DNA of 64,000 bases from Gymnogyps californianus. Taxonomy: Eukaryota > Chordata > Aves > Accipitriformes > Cathartidae. Positions 1 to 12,100 of the stretch are shown one piece after another. The stretch is taken from assembly GCF_018139145.2 (NCBI RefSeq), contig NC_059481.1, positions 6,312,368 to 6,376,367 on the forward strand. Reading direction: 5' to 3'. Below the pieces are notes generated by a model. That model saw nothing but the letters and a program-made list of their open reading frames with translations, had not been told where the DNA came from and did not search any database. Every line of letters begins with the position of its first letter. Within the stretch, counting starts at the first letter, position 1. The position numbers and the translations under genes are program-made.

Positions 1-2120
1 TGGTGCAAGCAGTAATACTCTTCACATGCAAACTTAAGTAGGTTTAACCTGGTGTTCTGGAAATGGAAACCTGTTCATTAGCTGTAGTGGAAGAGTAGTC
101 GGTTTTAGTGATGTGTTCCCTTGTGATACTTTTTTTCTTTTTGTAATATCGTAAGTTGCCTGTTGAGATACTTAAAAATATAGAAGACATTGTGGAGCAC
201 CAAAGTCCAGTGGTTCCAGTAAGAGAGCAGAACCACATGGCAATCCTGCATCCAGATGTTCTTTGATGTGTTGAAGTTTCTCACCTTTAGATAGCTCCCA
301 GTCTTCCATTTAAGTAAAATGGAAAGTAATGAGCAGTGGAGAGTAAAAATGATCAGGCTCGCTCTTCTCAGAAACCATGACTTTTTGAGTTGGCCATGAA
401 TAGTGCCAGGATCAGGTAGAAATTAATTGCTTTTCTTCCACGTGACTAATAAATACTTGCATTATTACAATATATTACATTTTTCAAGTTAAGCTTTTAG
501 ATCTTTGATTTACAGCTGAATTAAAAAGAAACTTTGGCATAGTAAAAACAGAAGATGTCAGCACTACCACAGCAGCTATAGGAAGACTATTCTAAACTCT
601 GCTTTAGTTTGTATAAGCAGAAATAGTAGATTTTTTCCCCCTGCTTTTTTAAGCATTTATATTAGTGATGTAAAATTATTCAGTAGTTAACTTTGAAGTC
701 AACACTTCTCTAACTTTCCTGAGAATATTACCCTTCCTTCTTAATTTGTCATTCTTCTAGTTGACAAATGATATTGCTTTTGTACATGAGACTTGAAGTG
801 GAAACATCCAAACAACTACTTAGTCTGCATGTTAAGTAGGATGCTGAAAACCTAAATTCAAGCTTATCTGAACTTCAGACTTGCCTTGTAAGTTGTTTGC
901 AATTGTACTATGCGGTATTTAGCAAATGATTGCTTTCAAATCTACCTTAATGAGAAGCTGCTGCTGAGAACTCTAAGTAATGTGAGAAGTGTTTTGTAAA
1001 AGTGTCTTAAACTTTGATTACAGCATGAGTAACTTTTAAACTCTGTGCCTGTCTTAGTGTATCAATTTATCTCAATGTAATGAAATACATGCAGGTAGGA
1101 ATTGCTTCTGTGCTGAAATGCTGTACATCTGAAATTAATAGATGCTACTTGGTGTTTAGTATTCTTCAAAAGTATGGTGAAGAAACTGTTCAAGTCTTGG
1201 AGCAAAACCCTACTTTCAACTGTCTTGTGAGAACTGTATTGAGGTTGCCTGTACTGCGTTTACAAGAGCAGCATCTTCCAGCCACCAGCACAGTGACAGG
1301 GTTGGTTTGGGGGGGGTTTACTGTCAGTTTTCTTCATTTCTTCATCTGTCCCTTAAGAATAAAGTCATCAGTTTAGATTTTCTTTCAGGTTTAGTGTATC
1401 TTTGTTTACAGTGAACTGCATATTTGAATCAGATGGGCCGTTCCATATTGATTGTAACCACTGTATTCTCTTGACTGCATAGGGTACCTTGTGAAACTTC
1501 TCATGCTTCATCTCAGTGTCCTGAAACAAATGCATAAAGAACTATGCACATATTCACTCTTACTACTGATCAAAATATGATCTTATCTCCAAGCAAATAT
1601 TTAAAATTCATTGTTGCAAACACTCAGCAGGTTAGTACCCAGGAGAAACTGTGCTGAGTATATCATCATCTTAATGAAAGAGAGGACATGTTTCATGAGG
1701 AAAGTCATATGATTCAAGCAGGAAGAAACTGCTCCAAACAGCATATTAGTCAAAAAGGACAAATACAAAGAGGGAGAGCTGGTAGGACAATTGCTGGGGG
1801 CAGCTTCTTGGAGATTGTGTGCACAGGCACATACTGCCAGCAACTGAGTGGTGCAGGGGCTGAATGATTCAAACAAGGAGAGTCTGACCCTTAAGAGGAA
1901 CTAGGTTGCTACCTTCTAGAAATTATTTCAGTTTTCTGGGTGAGGGAAGCAGGGAAATGTCAGTAAAATAAGCTTAAATTTTGGTCATTAGTGTTTAATT
2001 TGTCGCCGGTACTGCAGTTTTCCAAAAAATCAGTCTTTTAATTTTTTTTATTAATCAGCTTGTGTAGTGCAGCTTTAAGCATTGCAGGATGTGTTAAAAT
2101 CAGTCTGTGGTTGTAATTAG

Positions 2121-2515
2121 GTCAGGAGAAGTGAAAGTGAGATTTTTCATGAAAGATGATCCTACAGAACAGTAAGTGTAACTTGTTTCTTTTTAGCCAC
2201 GTAAAAAATGTCTCTCTGGCTTAATTAGCAGTATGATTGCATTCTAACTTTGTACTTACTGGTGTTCCGTGTTGATTGGTTCTTTGCATTTCAACATATC
2301 ATTGTTTCCTGTTTTGATTAGTGTTGATTTTCTGAACATCTTAATTGATAAGTTTACCTGTTCTTGCCAATCTTTAGAGCCAACGCAGCCAAGAGCTTCA
2401 ACTGGCTTGGACTTGTATGTCAGCAGAATGGTTTATTATGTTCCATTATTGGGGATTCCTTGTTGCTGGTGATGGGTGAGCCTGAAAAAACACAGCTTGA
2501 CTTGCGCATCACAGG
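2121..2515 (+). other. Two exon-like blocks upstream of BNIP2 (unassigned)
   Basis: Block A (2121-2171) follows AATTAG and ends before GTAAGT. Block B (2378-2515) follows a pyrimidine-rich stretch ending CTTTAG and ends before GTGAGT. Joined, they keep one open frame of about 63 codons: A contains KVRFFMKDDPTE, B contains FNWLGLVCQQNG and MGEPEKTQLDLRIT. Joining B to an acceptor at 3001 (CTGCAG) keeps the frame open for another 19 codons to a stop at 3060-3062. The frame does not continue into the BNIP2 reading frame. I do not recognise the product. Other frames of B are also open for more than 30 codons, so chance is possible; these could be alternative 5' exons of BNIP2 or part of a separate transcript. 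Confidence 0.3.
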
Positions 2516-2749
2516 GTGAGTTCTCTGAAAACACTTTCTGAAATAGTTATCTTTAAAGTGTGTTGTTGGTTTTTTTTTTTAAGAACTGGGTTTTATTTTA
2601 GATCTGACCATCTGGGTCTTTTTTTCTCAAAATATACACTTACTCAATATCTCCTATAGAATCTAGAGAGCTGTCAGGTTTCTTGCAGTTTGGAGTGAAC
2701 TGGTGTAATCCTAAATAATAGATCAGGTTGCTCAGGGCCTTGATTTTAA

Positions 2750-2824
2750 CTGAGAGGTTGATCCTGCTTGAGCAGAGCATTGAACTACATGAGATCCCTT
2801 CCAACCTAAATTATTGTATGATAA
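2750..2824 (+). mobile_element. CR1 LINE 3'-end fragment
   Basis: The sequence around 2770-2824 has the typical avian CR1 3' end: a degenerate copy of the stretch reading roughly 'ttgga-ctagatga', then GAGATCCCTTCCAACC, then a diverged copy of the ATTCTATGAT tail (here ATTGTATGATA). It is a short, old, 5'-truncated fragment with no coding capacity. CR1 is the dominant LINE of birds and reptiles, which supports the host assignment. Confidence 0.75.
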
Positions 2825-3082
2825 ACCATTCCATAAGCAGTTTTGTATGGAAAAAAAAAAAATATGGAAACAAATCACAAACTTTTCCCTATTTTTTTTT
2901 TTCTTGCATAATACCTCAACTTGGTGATAAGTGAAAGGATGTGTTGCAAGTGTGGGAATTACAATAGTATTGAACTAGCATCTTCCGTTATGTTCCTGCA
3001 GCTCCTCTTTAGCCCACTGTCCTGAAGACAAGAGGTTCTGGCTGATCAGGAGTCTCTATTAGCAATTCAAGTTGGCTGGAGA

Positions 3083-3132
3083 ATGGAAGGTGTTGAGTTT
3101 AAGGAAGAATGGCAAGATGAAGATTTTCCAAG
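3083..3132 (+). CDS. BNIP2: BNIP2 first coding exon
   Basis: It encodes residues 1-17 and ends in phase 2 (CCA AG before gtttta). The left edge of the exon is uncertain: acceptors are possible at 3001 (TTCCTGCAG) and at 3062 (TCTCTATTAG). In the longer version an in-frame TGA lies upstream of the ATG, so 3083 is the first usable Met. Confidence 0.9.
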
Positions 3133-6100
3133 GTTTTAAATTTTTTTTTTAAAGTAATTAAAATCAAATGCATAACATCCAGAATAAGCTGCTACTTTAT
3201 TTTCCTGGTGAACTAACACTCAATAATAATCTTGAAGTGATTTCCATTAATATAGTAGTCTTGAAAAGGTTTTGTGGCATGTTTCTTGATGGTTTGGAAG
3301 GGGATCACTTCATGTTCATGTGTAAGTAATACAGGAATGCCACTGTTGAAGTTTCCAGTGTTATTAAAGTGAAAATTTGTAAGTTTGGCTTTGTTTTCTG
3401 TGGTAATCTTTTGCAACTACATTGTTTGCATATTATTACCAGTGTCTGAAGGCCCAAATACTTCATTAAGCACCATTTCTGAGCAAAATTTTTAACAGTT
3501 AAGACTGCTAGTGATGCTTGGGCCTACAAAGAAACTAAACCACCTGACTTCAGAGGCATTCTATAACAACATGACTAAACTACTTCTGTAACGTGTTTAA
3601 TGTCAAATTTTCTCAAGCAAGAATATGACAAGTTTTCTTAAGGAAGACACACATTAGTAGCAACCAGTATTTTGGCATTTGTCACATCAACAGATGGTTG
3701 CTTGAATGCTGTAAAGGAATTTTCTGCCACTTTGGTGCTTTGTTTACTGAAAGCTTGAACTTAGGCTATAAGTAAATTTAGTTCAGTACATTCCCACAGT
3801 AGTTTTTTAGCAGTGCATAAGTCTAAATATTTGGTATTTAGCTGGCTGTTTAAAAAAGAAAAAAAGTTTTGTAACAATAGTTTCTACTTTGTGCACCAGA
3901 CCCCTGCCAGAGGATGATCCTGTTGAGTCAGATATGTTGGCTGCAGCTGGAACAGAAAGTGAAGCTGGTAAGAATATTCCACTCCAGTGAAGCTGACTGC
4001 TTCCTACTTAGATGGCTGTTTTAAAGCTCCATTTTTGTTTTAGGGTGGTTTTGGGGGTTTTTTGGTTTTGGGTGGTGTTTTGGGTTTTTTTTGAGTCAGG
4101 CTTGAGGAAACAGTATTCTAAGCGTTTTTGTATGTGAAGGGTATTAAACACTTTCTCTAGACAGAAAAGGTTTTTGGAATAAAATATGAGACTCTTCGTC
4201 CTCCCTGTGAACAGAGCTATGCAGGTAATACTGGACAAAAATGAATTATTGCACTCACTTCCTGACCTGTCTTAAAATCTTGGTTCATTATTTGGCTTCT
4301 GTGCATCAGTTAGGGCCTACCTTAGTTTCGCTCCAAATTTCAGACCTTTGTGGCCTTTTAAGAACGTTGCCTGTCCAAATGGTCAGAGGGGAAATAATAC
4401 AGGTTTGGGGTTTTTTTACACTTTTAAATTTTTTTTATCTTGTCTGTCTGCTTTAGTTGTGGCATTTACAGCGCTGGATCAGTCATGTTATTTTATTCCC
4501 TGCTTTCAACTGCTGTCTAAATCACACAAGTATTTGCCTTGTGTCTCAAAGCATGCTGTGTATTCACCTAATAGTTTCTTTGATTTTCTGTCATCACTGT
4601 TGTCTGCCAGCCTTCTCTTTTTTTTTTTTTTTTTGCAGCTTGTATATTGTTTTCTATTTCATCAAAGATGGTTATGATGTTACCAATGCCTTACAAAAAC
4701 AAGGGCTAGCAACATGAATCTATTGCATTGTTTGCAAGACTTTAGTATAATATCTAGAACAACTCGTGGTACACTTTGATATAGCTAGCATGGATAATAG
4801 TTGCTTAGGTGGTGGCAGCACTTCAGGTTTTTCTTCTGTGGGGAGTATGGTGGTCTACCACTGTGATCATAGTGTGTATGCAATTGGGTAGGCTTACGGT
4901 CTTGAGGACTTGAGAACTTTGACCTCCAAGTGCTGTTCTTTTCACCCTGTGTTAATTTTATTCCAGAGATACATTGTTTAAATTATGGGTGTTAACTTAC
5001 AATGCATTCTGAGAAAGCACTGTCCTCTTCTGTCTTGTTAATATGCTTATCTAAACTTGCTTTAGCTTTGACAATAAATAATTTGCTTTTTTAAATACAG
5101 AGGTCAATGGAACCAAAGTGAGGAAGAAACTAATGGCTCCAGATATTAGCTTAACTTTGGATCACAGTGAAGAATCTGTTTTGTCTGATGACTTGGATGA
5201 GAGTGGAGAGATTGATTTGGATGATTTAGATACTCCTTCAGAAAATAGCAATGAGTTTGAATGGGAAGGTAAGTATTTTGTTACTTTTGTCTGATGCCCT
5301 AAAATATTTGTTTTCTTATGTGCAGGTCAACAGTTTTTCAGGTGGGAAATAACTATGACTCAGTATTACAAGAGGAAAAATATAAAGGGAGTGATAAGAT
5401 TAGAAATTGGAAATGGGTGCAATGAATTTTTAAAGAGCAAATTAGACCTTGACTGATTAGTAAACAGGCAACATAATAATAGCTGTAACTCCAAATAAAC
5501 TTAGGTGAATGTCATTAAACACCTGTAAGACTTGAAATTATGGAAAATCCTCTGTTGCAGTATGTTTTTAAGAATCAACCTGGGCAAAAAAAAATCAAAG
5601 GTGTTTTACATGTATTATAGATCAGTTTTAAATAGAGGTGAACCATATAAAGGAATATAGATTATTGATTAGCTAATCAGAAATCAATGAATTGCAAGCC
5701 TTTGTATTTAAGGAGGACTGAATGATATTTTTAAAAATGTTGAGGAACACCTGATCTCATGTCTTACTGTGGTGAGAATGGCAAAAGGTCAGTAGCCTTA
5801 GAGTTTGCCTGCTTTCTGGATTGACTGGAAGTGGTAGAAGAGCCTCTATTTTGTGTCAAGGAATTCTGAAATTAGTTGATAGGAACTTAACGTAGCTATA
5901 GCCACACTAGTAATGATCTTAATTTTAAGAAATAAATAGATGCTTCATCTTGTTCTTATAGGCAAAACATGGAGATTCTAACAAATTTTGAGGTAAAAAA
6001 GTTCTGTGTAGGAGTTAAAGCACAAATTTTAAACTTGCAGTTTAATTATGTTTTAAGGCCCTTTTATGTAAGCCAAAAACTGTTGTGTTGTTCAAACAGT

Positions 6101-9100
6101 CTTTAATTTCTGTAAACTTCACGACATAAGAATGTCTCTAATGAGTAAACATGTAAACTCAATTATTATTTGTTTTACTCTGGAAATAAAATAATTTTAA
6201 TTCCTAAGTAAACAGGAAGCTCTCTTTTCACTGTTATGTATGAAACACTACCTGTTCTTCATTCCAAGATAGCTTATAAATGGAGAAAGAAACACTCTTT
6301 AGAATAAGGGGGTTTTTTAAATAGCTAAAGACATATTGCAGGTGAAGTTTTCATAACAGAGGCTGTGGGTTTACCTGTGTAAAAGGATTTTCATCATTTT
6401 AGTGAAGAAGAATTGGTATTTAGCGTTAGTTTTGCAATGATGCAAAGGAAATGTTCCGGATGTTTGTGCCTTGTTTTTAAAAGTGGCTGAAAAGGGTTTC
6501 TGTCTTTTCTTCCTTTAATGCTGCTGCCTTCATTTTCCTGGAAGGATAGTTTCAATTAACAGCTTTGTCTTGGGAACAGACAACTAACTTGCAGTAGGTT
6601 TTTCTCGCTTTGGGTAAGGTCTATGCAACAAAGTCAAGAATCATAATTTAATTGGAGCAAATTGTTTTACAGATTGCTGTCAGCATAAATTTCATATATA
6701 TTGATTGCACATATGTGAATTAGATTTAATTTCTAATAGATTTGCCTGCATGTCTGCTTGGAAGGTACTGTCAATGTTTTAAATCATGCTTTTATGTAAA
6801 TCTGTGATCAAGCAACCTGTGTAATTATCATTGGAGTTAACCACTTTGTTTATTTTGGTGAGATTCATCAAGGTCTGTGTTCTGAAAGCCTAAAATTAAA
6901 TAGGCTTCCTACATGAATGGAAATTTGTCATGTACATTAACACAGAAAATTACAGTCAACAGATAACTGCCAACACAGAGTATTTTGATAAAATATATAT
7001 GACGCCCATGAGATCCTATTTTGTAATGACTGAAGGAACTAAGTCAGCTGATATGTCTGACTGGCTAAAGAATATTGGAATAGATTAAATAGCAAAGTGG
7101 TTAACCTGTGTTGTAACTGATTGTCACTATACATAGTATTCATAATGTATCTTGAACATGTTTTAACTTTGGCAGATGATCTTCCAAAACCAAAAACTAC
7201 TGATGTAATTAGGAAAGGATCACTTACTGAATATACTGCAGCAGAGGAGAAAGATGATGGTCGACGCTGGCGAATGTTTAGGATTGGAGAACAGGACCAT
7301 AGGGTGGACATGAAGGCAATTGAACCATATAAAAAAGTTATCAGTCATGGTGGTAAGGATTAGTGATGTGCTGAGGGGAACTGTTGAGAAACTACTACTT
7401 TAAGCTGAGTTGGGGTGGCAGAGAAGAAGAGCTTTGGGCATAAAGACTCGTGATGATTCATTTGTTGCAGTATTAAGGCATATGGTTGATTTAATATTTT
7501 TCCCTATTAAACTAAAGTACCAAAATGTACACATGTTCAGATGAAGCTACGAACATGCACATATGTAATAAGACGTACTTATCTGTTCTACAGTGTCAGT
7601 GCTACCAGTATAATTTTTTGGTTTTAAGGGTGTTGAAAGCATTAACTGTAGATCTACTAAGGCATAAATCAGTTTAATAACTCTTCCCAACAGTCTGTGG
7701 AGTTTAGGTTGGAAGAAAAGTTAACTATATAAAATGTTATTAAATGTACTGAGATTCTATACTGAGATATTGATTGTAGGTACAGCATTTGATTTACATC
7801 AACTTCAGCTGTTTCTTTAGAAGTAGACAAACTTGCAAAAGAAATCTTGAGGTTTTCTGTAACTGTATTAATCTGTCCATATAGAATAGATGTTTGTAAA
7901 TTTCTTAAGGTAAATAATAATGAAAAAGTTTACTGAATGTGCTTGACTCCGTAAATGTAGTCAATATATAGTCATCTTTGTCACTACTGCTGCTTTTTTC
8001 TTTGTTTTTAGGTTATTATGGTGATGGGTTAAATGCTATTGTTGTGTTTGCTGTTTGCTTTATGCCTGAAAGCAGCCAGCCTAACTACAGATACCTAATG
8101 GACAATCTGTTTAAGTAAGTCATCATCTGCCTCTGAATACTGTCTTAATTTCACATTGTGAAACTTAGCGTTTTAATGTAAGGACAATTACTTCTCTCTC
8201 TTTTTGTAATGAAGCTTTTTATATTCCAGATGAGGGAAAGGTAACAGAGAAAGGCAACTACATCTGCTTCCAGGGGAAGGAAAAAACATTATTAGATGTT
8301 GCTCAACGCTGTTGCCAACTCTGTATTTTTTAAATATATTTGAGCACTACTAGGAATTACTTTAATATCCACACATCTTCACCTGAAAGTTTTCTTTGCT
8401 TGTCTCTGCAGGTATGTAATTGGCACCTTAGAGCTGTTAGTAGCAGAGAACTATATGATAGTTTACCTGAATGGTGCAACAACACGGAGAAAAATGCCGA
8501 GTTTAGGCTGGCTTAGGAAATGTTACCAGCAAATTGATAGAAGGTAAGAAGCTCTGCAGTGTTTTCTTACAATATTCACAAGCTCAGTGATAATGCATAC
8601 TTAGGAAAAACTGCTGTTTAATGTGGTGTCTGGTAGCTACTGGTTAAGATTTCATTAAGCAAATTGCTTTGTGTATTGAAAACCTCTTCCTAAGCTAGAC
8701 AATGTGGAATAATGCTACAGGCATCCCTGTTTTTTTGTCGTTTGGTTTTTTTTTAGTGAAAACAGTAGTGTTAGAATACTGAATACTATTACCATGTAGA
8801 ATATCCTTAAAACTTCATGTATTAGTATGATAAGGTAATAAGGGGGGTCCTTTGTGAAGCGCTTCATTAATTATGTAAAAAGATTCAAAGAAACTTCTCT
8901 TTGGAATGTTATTTCCTTGTCATTGTTGTCAAACTGATACTGTATCTTAAATTTTGACTGTACACTTGTGTGGTATTTTTTTCTTCTGGCAGATGGTAAT
9001 TTCTAACAATAGAATGTCAGAATACTAGATTTATGTGACAGTTGTGCTTGCGAAAACATAGTTTTTATATATTAAAAAAACCCTTGTCATGCTGCCTTTT

Positions 9101-12100
9101 TTGTTTAGTAATTATGTCTGCTGTTTGAATTCTTCAGGTTAAGGAAAAATCTGAAATCATTAATCATAGTTCATCCTTCTTGGTTCATCAGAACACTTCT
9201 GGCCATCACAAAACCTTTTATTAGGTAATACTCTGGAAGTGATTTCTTTTTTAAAAAAAAAAATCCTAACAACTGTTTACTTTAAACTTCAAAAACTGTT
9301 TTAATATTGACCTACTGAAAAATTTTAAGTTGTAACTGTACCCTGCATTTGTTCTTCCACAGCTCAAAATTCAGCCAAAAAATTAGGTATGTCTTTACCC
9401 TGGCAGAACTAGCTGAGCTCATCCCCATGGAATACGTTGGCATCCCAGAATGCATAAAACAGTACGTTTTATTATTCAAACATGTTCTATACTGATCATG
9501 TTTTAGAACCGGTATATATTGTATTCAATGATTGGTTTGAATGTAATACTTTGCATTTAATAAAACTTAATTTAACTCAGATCATTGCTATGTCTAGGAG
9601 GAGTATCCATGTTTGACCACATTGCTAACTACAGTTTGGTATGCAGTAGCATGGATAGTCAAAAATGTTAATATATAGGGATTTTCACAGGTAGTGCTTT
9701 ACAGAATTACCAAGTTATGGTGTGTGAATTAAGTCTTCTAGAGACAAGGCCTCATTCCAGTTGTTCTACCCCTTAGTATACTAAACTGGCTTGTGAGTGA
9801 GAAATTCTGGGCATGTTGATACTGAAGTTTTTTTATAGTATCTTCAGTGTTCATGCTAAAATGTGGAACAAGGGATGAAATATCACTTGGGTTGGGATTT
9901 CATTTAGAAGAAGAGCTGTGGTGGAAAAATGCTGAATCCCTACCCATAACAGTTCTAAAACTGCTTTGGTGAAGAGGTGAAGGAAGCATCAATGTTCTTG
10001 GTTTTCTCCTCTTCCCTCCAGATATAAAAATCCATTTGAACGTCAGCACAACTCTGCTCTCAAATATGATGATGATACTTCTGTCAATAGCATTTGTGGG
10101 TGCAGTAATAGAGTAGGAACCATAAACTTGGGTCTTAAAAAAGCCAGATGAAAATACTAACAATTTAGGCTGATGAATTTATCATCAATTAGAGGATATA
10201 ATATACAAAACCTATAGAGTATGCATCATAATAGGTGATCACAAACTGGGAACTCCATAAGGAAAGATGACAGAAGGGCGTATCCATGTTGGACAAATCC
10301 ACCCCCACCCCTGTGAATGGCTGGTTATTGCAGTAAACATTCAGCTGGTATCATTTGCACAATTTAACTTTTTATAAAATAGAGAAAATGCAGTTTTCTT
10401 GGGGTGGGGAGGAAATACATGACAATGCTGAAGCAGCCTTGTGCTATCTTTAGAATTTTTTTTTACTGGGGCTTTTGAAGGATGTTATGAATATTCAGAT
10501 TGTCATTCCAAGTCTTGAAAGACTCCTTTCTGTATTGATGAACCTTTAACTGTTCTGCAAAGGCTGAACTTGGTTGACTTAGGGAGTTAATTCTCAGTCT
10601 TCTGTGGAGGATTATATCTGGCTTCAAACTGTTATGAATACAGACTTTAAATTTTAGTGATGGATATTAATACTGTACAAGAAGTTGTATTGAATTCATA
10701 TGTTATGTCATAGTAACTAAATGTTAATGCTTCTTGTTTAATGCTTATAAATGTTGGAGGTACCATATATTTTTTATTAATTAGATCAGTTTCAAAACTT
10801 GCTATGTTTCTACAAACTGTATTGACACTAATACCAATTTGCAGCTTCTGTTGAATTTGGCCTTCATATGTTATATTTACTGAAATCAAACTTTTCCTCA
10901 CCAAGGTATGAAGAAGAAAAGTTTAGAAAGAAACAGAAAAGGTATATTCATATTTTGATTAGGGTTGCATCTAGATAAGACGATTTGCACTGCAACTAAC
11001 TCCCAGTTGATTGGCTTGCATAAAGGAATAAGCATTTGTAAATATAAACATGCACTAGTGACTTAAGTTTTTATGCATGAAAGTAACTATACTGCCTGCA
11101 AGTACAGAATATCATCTAAAAGAACTGACCCTGGATGTTCAAACAGATATTTGTGAATAGTCTCTATTACTCTATTACATGAGATGCTCACTTTTAAGGG
11201 GGTACATGGATTCTCAACTGAATCTTCAAGAGGCAAAAGTAGTGCTTCTGTATGAATCGATTAAATAAAGTTTCACTGTTTCTAACAAGAAGTGATGTCT
11301 GAAGAATAAGCTGGGTTTAGGTGCTAAGCTGTAGCTATGCATCAGCAGAGATGCAACTTGGAAGAAGTTGGCTATTGAATCTTGTATTTTGTATTTTTGG
11401 TATTCACTACCTTTTTAGTTATTAACTTGCACAGATGCAATCTAAATTAGTATTTTTAGTGCTGTTTGTATTTGCAGTGCCTATGTTCCTTGCTAATAAA
11501 CATTGGATTTTCATTTTGTTAATTTTCAGTCTCCTGCTAACTATTCAAGCTATTCCAGCAGCTGATGAAACTTTTTGAATGGATACATTTTTTCACTCAC
11601 TAACAAATGTACTGAAAGGTTTTGCTACTAACTTTGCTTTTTTTAATTACTCTTCCTGTGTGTGTGTAACTGTTGAGGGAAGCTTATTGTCTAAATTGGG
11701 TAATAGACATAGAGAAGAACACTGAGAGATTAAAATAAAAGGAATTTAAGTTCTTTCTGAAAGCTAGCAGGTAAAGCTAGTGACAAGTGTTGAACATTCT
11801 CTAGGAATTATTCCAATTAAGTGATAATGTTACAGTGTGTAACCTGAAGTACTAAGCCTGTCAAATGTAAGAAACCCTTTCAGTACATATTGAACAACAG
11901 TTCTGCTTGATCCCCCCCCCCCCCCAGCGTGCATAATTTGGCCCAATTCTATTGCAAGGCCCACTGTATTCAGGATGCAAAGCTGAGACATTTGAACAGT
12001 AATGTAAAAACTTTTAAAAATCTCCAGTACAACAAGCACTTTTTAGTGTCCCTGTCAATATTGTCACTTATACTACCATCACTTTTGTAAAAAGCAGTAT

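Larger units (their letters stand above)
1..3001. other. AT-rich sequence 5' of the BNIP2 coding start
   Basis: This stretch lacks a CpG island and is AT-rich, so it is probably BNIP2 intron 1 or upstream DNA; the BNIP2 promoter should lie to the left of the window. It contains a CR1 fragment near 2.75-2.82 kb, two phase-consistent exon-like blocks (2121-2171 and 2378-2515, listed separately), homopolymer T runs, and several open frames of 60-100 codons that match nothing I recognise. No RNA gene was seen. Confidence 0.6.

Noticed and set aside
7039..7311. 90-codon minus-strand open frame
   Set aside because: Antisense shadow of BNIP2 coding exon 4.
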